NCBI RefSeq assembly: GCF_009664975.1 | Contig: NZ_WJXB01000010.1 | Span: forward strand, 62,001 to 126,000 | DNA from: Paenibacillus monticola | Lineage (GTDB): Bacteria; Bacillota; Bacilli; Paenibacillales; Paenibacillaceae | Length of the DNA stretch: 64,000 nt | Direction of reading: 5' to 3' | Part shown: positions 60,690 to 64,000 of the stretch, one piece after another | Numbering within the stretch: position 1 is the stretch's first letter | Layout of the letters: every line of letters starts with the position of its first letter | Position numbers and translations under genes: made by a program | The notes under the pieces: model-generated | Seen by the model: only the letters and a program-made list of their open reading frames with translations | Database searches by the model: none | What the model was told of the DNA's origin: nothing

Positions 60690-61820
60690 CTATTCGAGGA
60701 AATCCTTAAGCCGTTTGCTTCGGCTTGGGTGACGCAACTTACGCAACGCCTTGGCTTCGATCTGGCGAATTCGTTCCCGAGTTACACCGAACACTTTGCC
60801 CACTTCCTCTAGCGTTCTCGTCCGTCCGTCATCTAAGCCGAAACGTAGACGGAGTACATTCTCTTCGCGCTCTGTGAGCGTGTCCAGTACATCCTCCAGT
60901 TGTTCCTTCAGCAATTCATAAGCGGCGGCATCAGCCGGAGCTAATGCTTCCTGATCCTCAATAAAGTCACCCAGATGAGAATCGTCTTCCTCACCAATTG
61001 GTGTTTCGAGTGATACAGGCTCCTGAGCAATCTTCATGATTTCTCTGACCTTCTCCACCGTCAGCTCCATCTCAGCTGCGATTTCCTCAGGTGATGGCTC
61101 ACGTCCCAACTCTTGCAGTAATTGACGGGAGACACGAATTAGCTTGTTGATGGTTTCAACCATATGCACGGGTATACGAATAGTACGCGCCTGATCCGCA
61201 ATCGCCCGGGTAATGGCCTGACGTATCCACCAAGTGGCATAGGTACTGAATTTGAAGCCCTTGTTGTGGTCAAATTTCTCTACCGCTTTGATTAGACCCA
61301 TATTGCCTTCTTGAATTAGATCCAAGAACAACATGCCGCGTCCAACATAACGTTTAGCGATACTTACCACGAGCCGCAGATTCGCTTCCGCAAGCCGCCG
61401 CTTTGCTTCTTCGTCACCATTCTTAATTCTCATGGCAAGTTCTACTTCATCATCAGCCGACAGCAAGGGAACACGACCAATTTCTTTCAGATACATACGA
61501 ACAGGATCGTTAATCTTAATTCCCGGTGGAAGTGACAAATCATCGTCAAAGCTCTCTTCACTTTCGTTATTCTCGTTGTCCTCACTCGGCCGAAGAGTCG
61601 TTACCTCCTCATCATTCTCGTTCACAACTTCAATCCCCAAATCACTGAGCTGCTCATAGAACTCTTCCATCTGCTCAGGGTCTTGATCAAACGGCGACAA
61701 TTTCTCCATGATATCTTTGTAATTCAATGATGATCTTTTTTTGCCATTCTCAATAAGCTGATCCTTAACCTCATCCAAAGTAAATTCTGCTTCCAGTTCA
61801 GTATGCTGATCGTTCGCCAT
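60690..61820 (-). CDS. sigA: Primary RNA polymerase sigma factor SigA (RpoD)
   Basis: 376 residues. Region 1.1 at the N terminus, an acidic stretch (about 75-95), region 1.2 D-P-V-R-M-Y-L-K-E-I-G, region 2 with the rpoD box D-L-I-Q-E-G-N-M-G-L and Y-A-T-W-W-I-R-Q-A, region 3, and region 4.2 V-T-R-E-R-I-R-Q-I-E-A-K-A-L-R-K-L-R. Directs housekeeping transcription. GGAGGAGGGAG precedes the ATG. Follows dnaG, as in most Bacillota. Confidence 0.98.
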   Translation of the reverse strand: MANDQHTELEAEFTLDEVKDQLIENGKKRSSLNYKDIMEKLSPFDQDPEQMEEFYEQLSDLGIEVVNENDEEVTTLRPSEDNENNESEESFDDDLSLPPGIKINDPVRMYLKEIGRVPLLSADDEVELAMRIKNGDEEAKRRLAEANLRLVVSIAKRYVGRGMLFLDLIQEGNMGLIKAVEKFDHNKGFKFSTYATWWIRQAITRAIADQARTIRIPVHMVETINKLIRVSRQLLQELGREPSPEEIAAEMELTVEKVREIMKIAQEPVSLETPIGEEDDSHLGDFIEDQEALAPADAAAYELLKEQLEDVLDTLTEREENVLRLRFGLDDGRTRTLEEVGKVFGVTRERIRQIEAKALRKLRHPSRSKRLKDFLE

Positions 61821-61860
61821 AATTCGACTCCCTCCTCCCTAGGTACATCCTGTCAAGTCT

Positions 61861-63681
61861 TCATTGTCTCTCTAGGGCTAAAATTTCACTTGCTATTTGT
61901 GCTGCTCGTAAAAAGTCACCGGATTTTTCCGCTTGAATCATCTCTTCACGTTTCGGTTCTATCTTGCGTTGCATAGGGTATTTCCGTACTTCGCGAATGC
62001 AATCATCCAGTACCTGTTCATTCCAGCCTGGAGGGGTATCCATCATGGAAATGGAGGTGGCGGCCTTCTCCAGACGGTCATCCTGAAGCGATGAGAGAAA
62101 CCGACTGATGCCTGGTGGTTTGCCTTGCGCGTAATAGGCGTATAGATAAGCGGCAATTGCCGCATGATCATCGATGTTGAAATCTTCTCCGAGGCGTTCA
62201 CCCACATATGTGGCAGCTTCCGGGTCCTGAATCATCAAGGACAGCAGACGCCGTTCCGCGACATGATAAGCGGGCAGCAACGTTGGTGTCTGCACTTGCC
62301 CTTTTTTATGCCTACCATTATTCCACCTTTTATCGTTATTATCCCCTTCGGGAATGTTTTTTTGCAGCGAGGCCCTCAGAAGATTGCAGTCCTGCTTCAA
62401 ACTATCATATGACAGTTCCAGCTCGGAGGCGATTTCTCTCAGGTATACCTCTCGCTCTGTTGAAGAATGCAGCGAGGCAATGACTTCCAAAGCCTCTTTG
62501 ACGTAGGCAATTTTGCCATCTTCCTCTAGGAGTATATGGTTTTTTTTCAGATATATAAGCTTAAATTTTATGGATGAAACCGCCGACTCAATAACTTGTT
62601 CTCTGAATCTGTCCCCACCATGCTTGGAAATAAAATCATCCGGATCTAGTCCGCTTGGCAGCAACGCAATCTTCACGCGCAAGCCAGTTCCTTCAAGCAT
62701 GGGTACTGCCTTAATGGCTGCAGCTTGTCCTGCCCGGTCACCATCATAAGAAAGGATAATTTCGTCAGCCAGACTCTTCATTAACACCACATGACTGTCC
62801 GTCAGCGAGGTACCCATGGTTGCCACACCGTTATGCACACCTGCTTCCCAAGCCGATATGACATCCCCATATCCTTCAAATAGAACGATTTGCCGCGTTT
62901 TGCGGATGGATGCTTTGGACTGGTGCAAATTGTAGAGAATCCGGCTTTTGTTAAACAATCTGCTCTCCGGAGAATTTAAATACTTGGGTTGACCCTCTCC
63001 CAAAATTCTTCCGGCAAATGCGATTACCTTACCTGTACGATTCGCAATTGGAAAGATGATGCGCCCGCGGAAACGGTCGACATAACCTTTGCCCTCACCT
63101 CTGGCGGACAATAGTCCACCTTTCTCCATCTCAGCAAGATCAAAGTTCCGTTTCTCCAAAAACTGAAGCAGTGTGTCCCAGCGATCGGGGGCATATCCGA
63201 TCTGGAATTGGTCTATCATTTTGTCGCTGAAATTGCGGGACCTTAAATAATCCATGGCGGCTGTGCCGTGTTCCGTATTCTTCAACAGGTAATGATAGAA
63301 CTTCGCAGACCATTCATACGCTTGAATCAACCGATCACGTTCCGGGTCCGGAGCAGACAGCATACCTCCCTTTCCTTCTGGAATGGGTATATCACTTTCT
63401 TCAGCCATTATGCGGACTGCTTCGGGGAAGGATAAACCTTCGATTTCCATCCTGAATTTGATGGCATTTCCACCCATACCGCAGCCAAAGCAATGAAATA
63501 CACCGCGATCCGGAGTAACAGTAAAAGAAGGGGTCTTCTCCGAATGAAACGGGCAGAGGCCCCATAAATATTTCCCCTGCTTGGACAAATGGACAACTTT
63601 ACCGACTGTATCGACAATATCATGCCGCGCCAGCACGCTTTCGATAACCTCTTCCGGAATATTCCCCTGTCCGCTAGCCAC
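61861..63681 (-). CDS. dnaG: DNA primase DnaG
   Basis: 606 residues. CHC2 zinc finger C-P-F-H ... C-F-G-C (about 42-65), TOPRIM domain with E-G-Y-G-D and S-Y-D-G-D-R-A-G (about 260-315), and a C-terminal helicase-binding domain. It makes RNA primers at the replication fork. I prefer the GTG at 63681 because AAGGTGG sits 5 bases before it; an ATG 5 codons upstream has only a weak site. Confidence 0.96.
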   Translation of the reverse strand: MASGQGNIPEEVIESVLARHDIVDTVGKVVHLSKQGKYLWGLCPFHSEKTPSFTVTPDRGVFHCFGCGMGGNAIKFRMEIEGLSFPEAVRIMAEESDIPIPEGKGGMLSAPDPERDRLIQAYEWSAKFYHYLLKNTEHGTAAMDYLRSRNFSDKMIDQFQIGYAPDRWDTLLQFLEKRNFDLAEMEKGGLLSARGEGKGYVDRFRGRIIFPIANRTGKVIAFAGRILGEGQPKYLNSPESRLFNKSRILYNLHQSKASIRKTRQIVLFEGYGDVISAWEAGVHNGVATMGTSLTDSHVVLMKSLADEIILSYDGDRAGQAAAIKAVPMLEGTGLRVKIALLPSGLDPDDFISKHGGDRFREQVIESAVSSIKFKLIYLKKNHILLEEDGKIAYVKEALEVIASLHSSTEREVYLREIASELELSYDSLKQDCNLLRASLQKNIPEGDNNDKRWNNGRHKKGQVQTPTLLPAYHVAERRLLSLMIQDPEAATYVGERLGEDFNIDDHAAIAAYLYAYYAQGKPPGISRFLSSLQDDRLEKAATSISMMDTPPGWNEQVLDDCIREVRKYPMQRKIEPKREEMIQAEKSGDFLRAAQIASEILALERQ

Positions 63682-63720
63682 TTCGACCACCTTCATCTCT
63701 TAACAAATAAATATAATTCG

Positions 63721-64000
63721 CTATAGCTGCACATTCTCCTGCAAAAGTGTTAAAAGTTTTGTCAGTTTATGTTGAAAAAAAATTTTCTCTTCTGCAGTAA
63801 TCGGTTTTGGACCCTTGGAATAATGTCCTCTTCTTCGTTCTACAGCTTTGGCATGCCTGCCCTCCAGTATAAAATCCATTTCGGAATCCTCATACACCTT
63901 GCCCCGAAAAGAGAGCGCAGAACAACGTTTACCCAGCGCCAGCGCAGCAAGTCCATAATCCTGAGTCAGCACAATATCTCCTGCCGAAATGTGATTGGCA
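63721..64000 (-). CDS. YqxD/YaiI family (DUF188) protein, C-terminal part
   Basis: The frame continues past the right edge, so the N terminus is missing; about 92 residues are visible. A-N-H-I-S-A-G-D-I-V-L-T-Q-D-Y-G-L-A and the later R-G-K-V-Y ... R-R-R-G-H-Y-S-K-G-P-K segment are typical of the DUF188 PIN-like family. Function unknown. It precedes dnaG and sigA as yqxD does in B. subtilis. An internal GTG at 63972 is not the start. Confidence 0.87.
   Translation of the reverse strand, partial: ANHISAGDIVLTQDYGLAALALGKRCSALSFRGKVYEDSEMDFILEGRHAKAVERRRGHYSKGPKPITAEEKIFFQHKLTKLLTLLQENVQL

Noticed and set aside
1..64000. Defence island, toxin-antitoxin, prophage or biosynthetic cluster
   Set aside because: No nuclease/methylase pairs, integrases, phage genes or synthases; gene content and order are core Bacillota.

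Overview
This is a chromosomal window of a spore-forming Bacillota of the Paenibacillus type. Evidence: a division and cell-wall cluster that runs into spoIIGA, sigE and sigG; spoVD and spoVE homologues inside it; bacillithiol synthesis (bshC); RsfA and YhcN/YlaJ sporulation proteins; Bacillus-like synteny (ylaJ-ylaK-ylaL, typA-ylaH, yqxD-dnaG-sigA, trmK-yqfO); and strong GGAGG ribosome binding sites with many TTG and GTG starts. The genus is an inference; no 16S rRNA is present. Almost everything is vertically inherited core genome. I see no prophage, CRISPR array, tRNA, IS transposase or obvious genomic island.

Layout. 1-2.2 kb: a Fur-box-controlled iron uptake operon (FTR1 permease, P19-type lipoprotein, and the first 45 codons of a second FTR1-like protein). 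2.3-24 kb: one long minus-strand cluster, transcribed mraZ-rsmH-ftsL-pbpB-spoVD-murE-murF-mraY-murD-spoVE-murG-murA-divIB-ftsA-ftsZ, then the sporulation block spoIIGA-sigE-sigG. An MraZ operator and promoter start it, and a Spo0A-type spoIIG promoter starts the sporulation block. 24-35.4 kb: S-adenosylhomocysteinase, bshC, a five-gene oligopeptide/dipeptide ABC transporter with a CodY-like box, a small membrane protein, a ketopantoate reductase homologue and an RsfA-type regulator.

35.7-41.7 kb: a DUF2626 protein, a secreted coiled-coil protein convergent with an orphan solute-binding protein, a repeat-rich intergenic region, and the ylaK(phoH)/ylaJ/ylaL group. 41.7-51 kb: an LCP cell-wall ligase, ylaH, typA, a LiaI/LiaF-like membrane protein, two divergent TerC paralogues, thiI with its cysteine desulfurase, and a lytic transglycosylase. 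51-57.3 kb: small proteins, a large S8 protease and a divergent MocR-regulator/aminotransferase pair. 57.4-64 kb: RNase P RNA, a Nif3-family protein, trmK, a membrane protein, sigA, dnaG and the start-truncated yqxD, the rpoD macromolecular-synthesis region.

The most unusual item is the 38.6-39.15 kb intergenic region. It holds two diverged, inverted copies of a roughly 105-bp palindromic repeat whose stems differ by paired changes. One copy lies inside a MITE-like element with 15-bp terminal inverted repeats and a candidate 8-bp target duplication, apparently inserted between phoH and its terminator. Other points worth a look are a class A RNase P RNA, a degenerate second FTR1 motif, and well-formed MraZ, Spo0A, Fur and CodY-like sites. 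I did not find a convincing undescribed multi-gene system.
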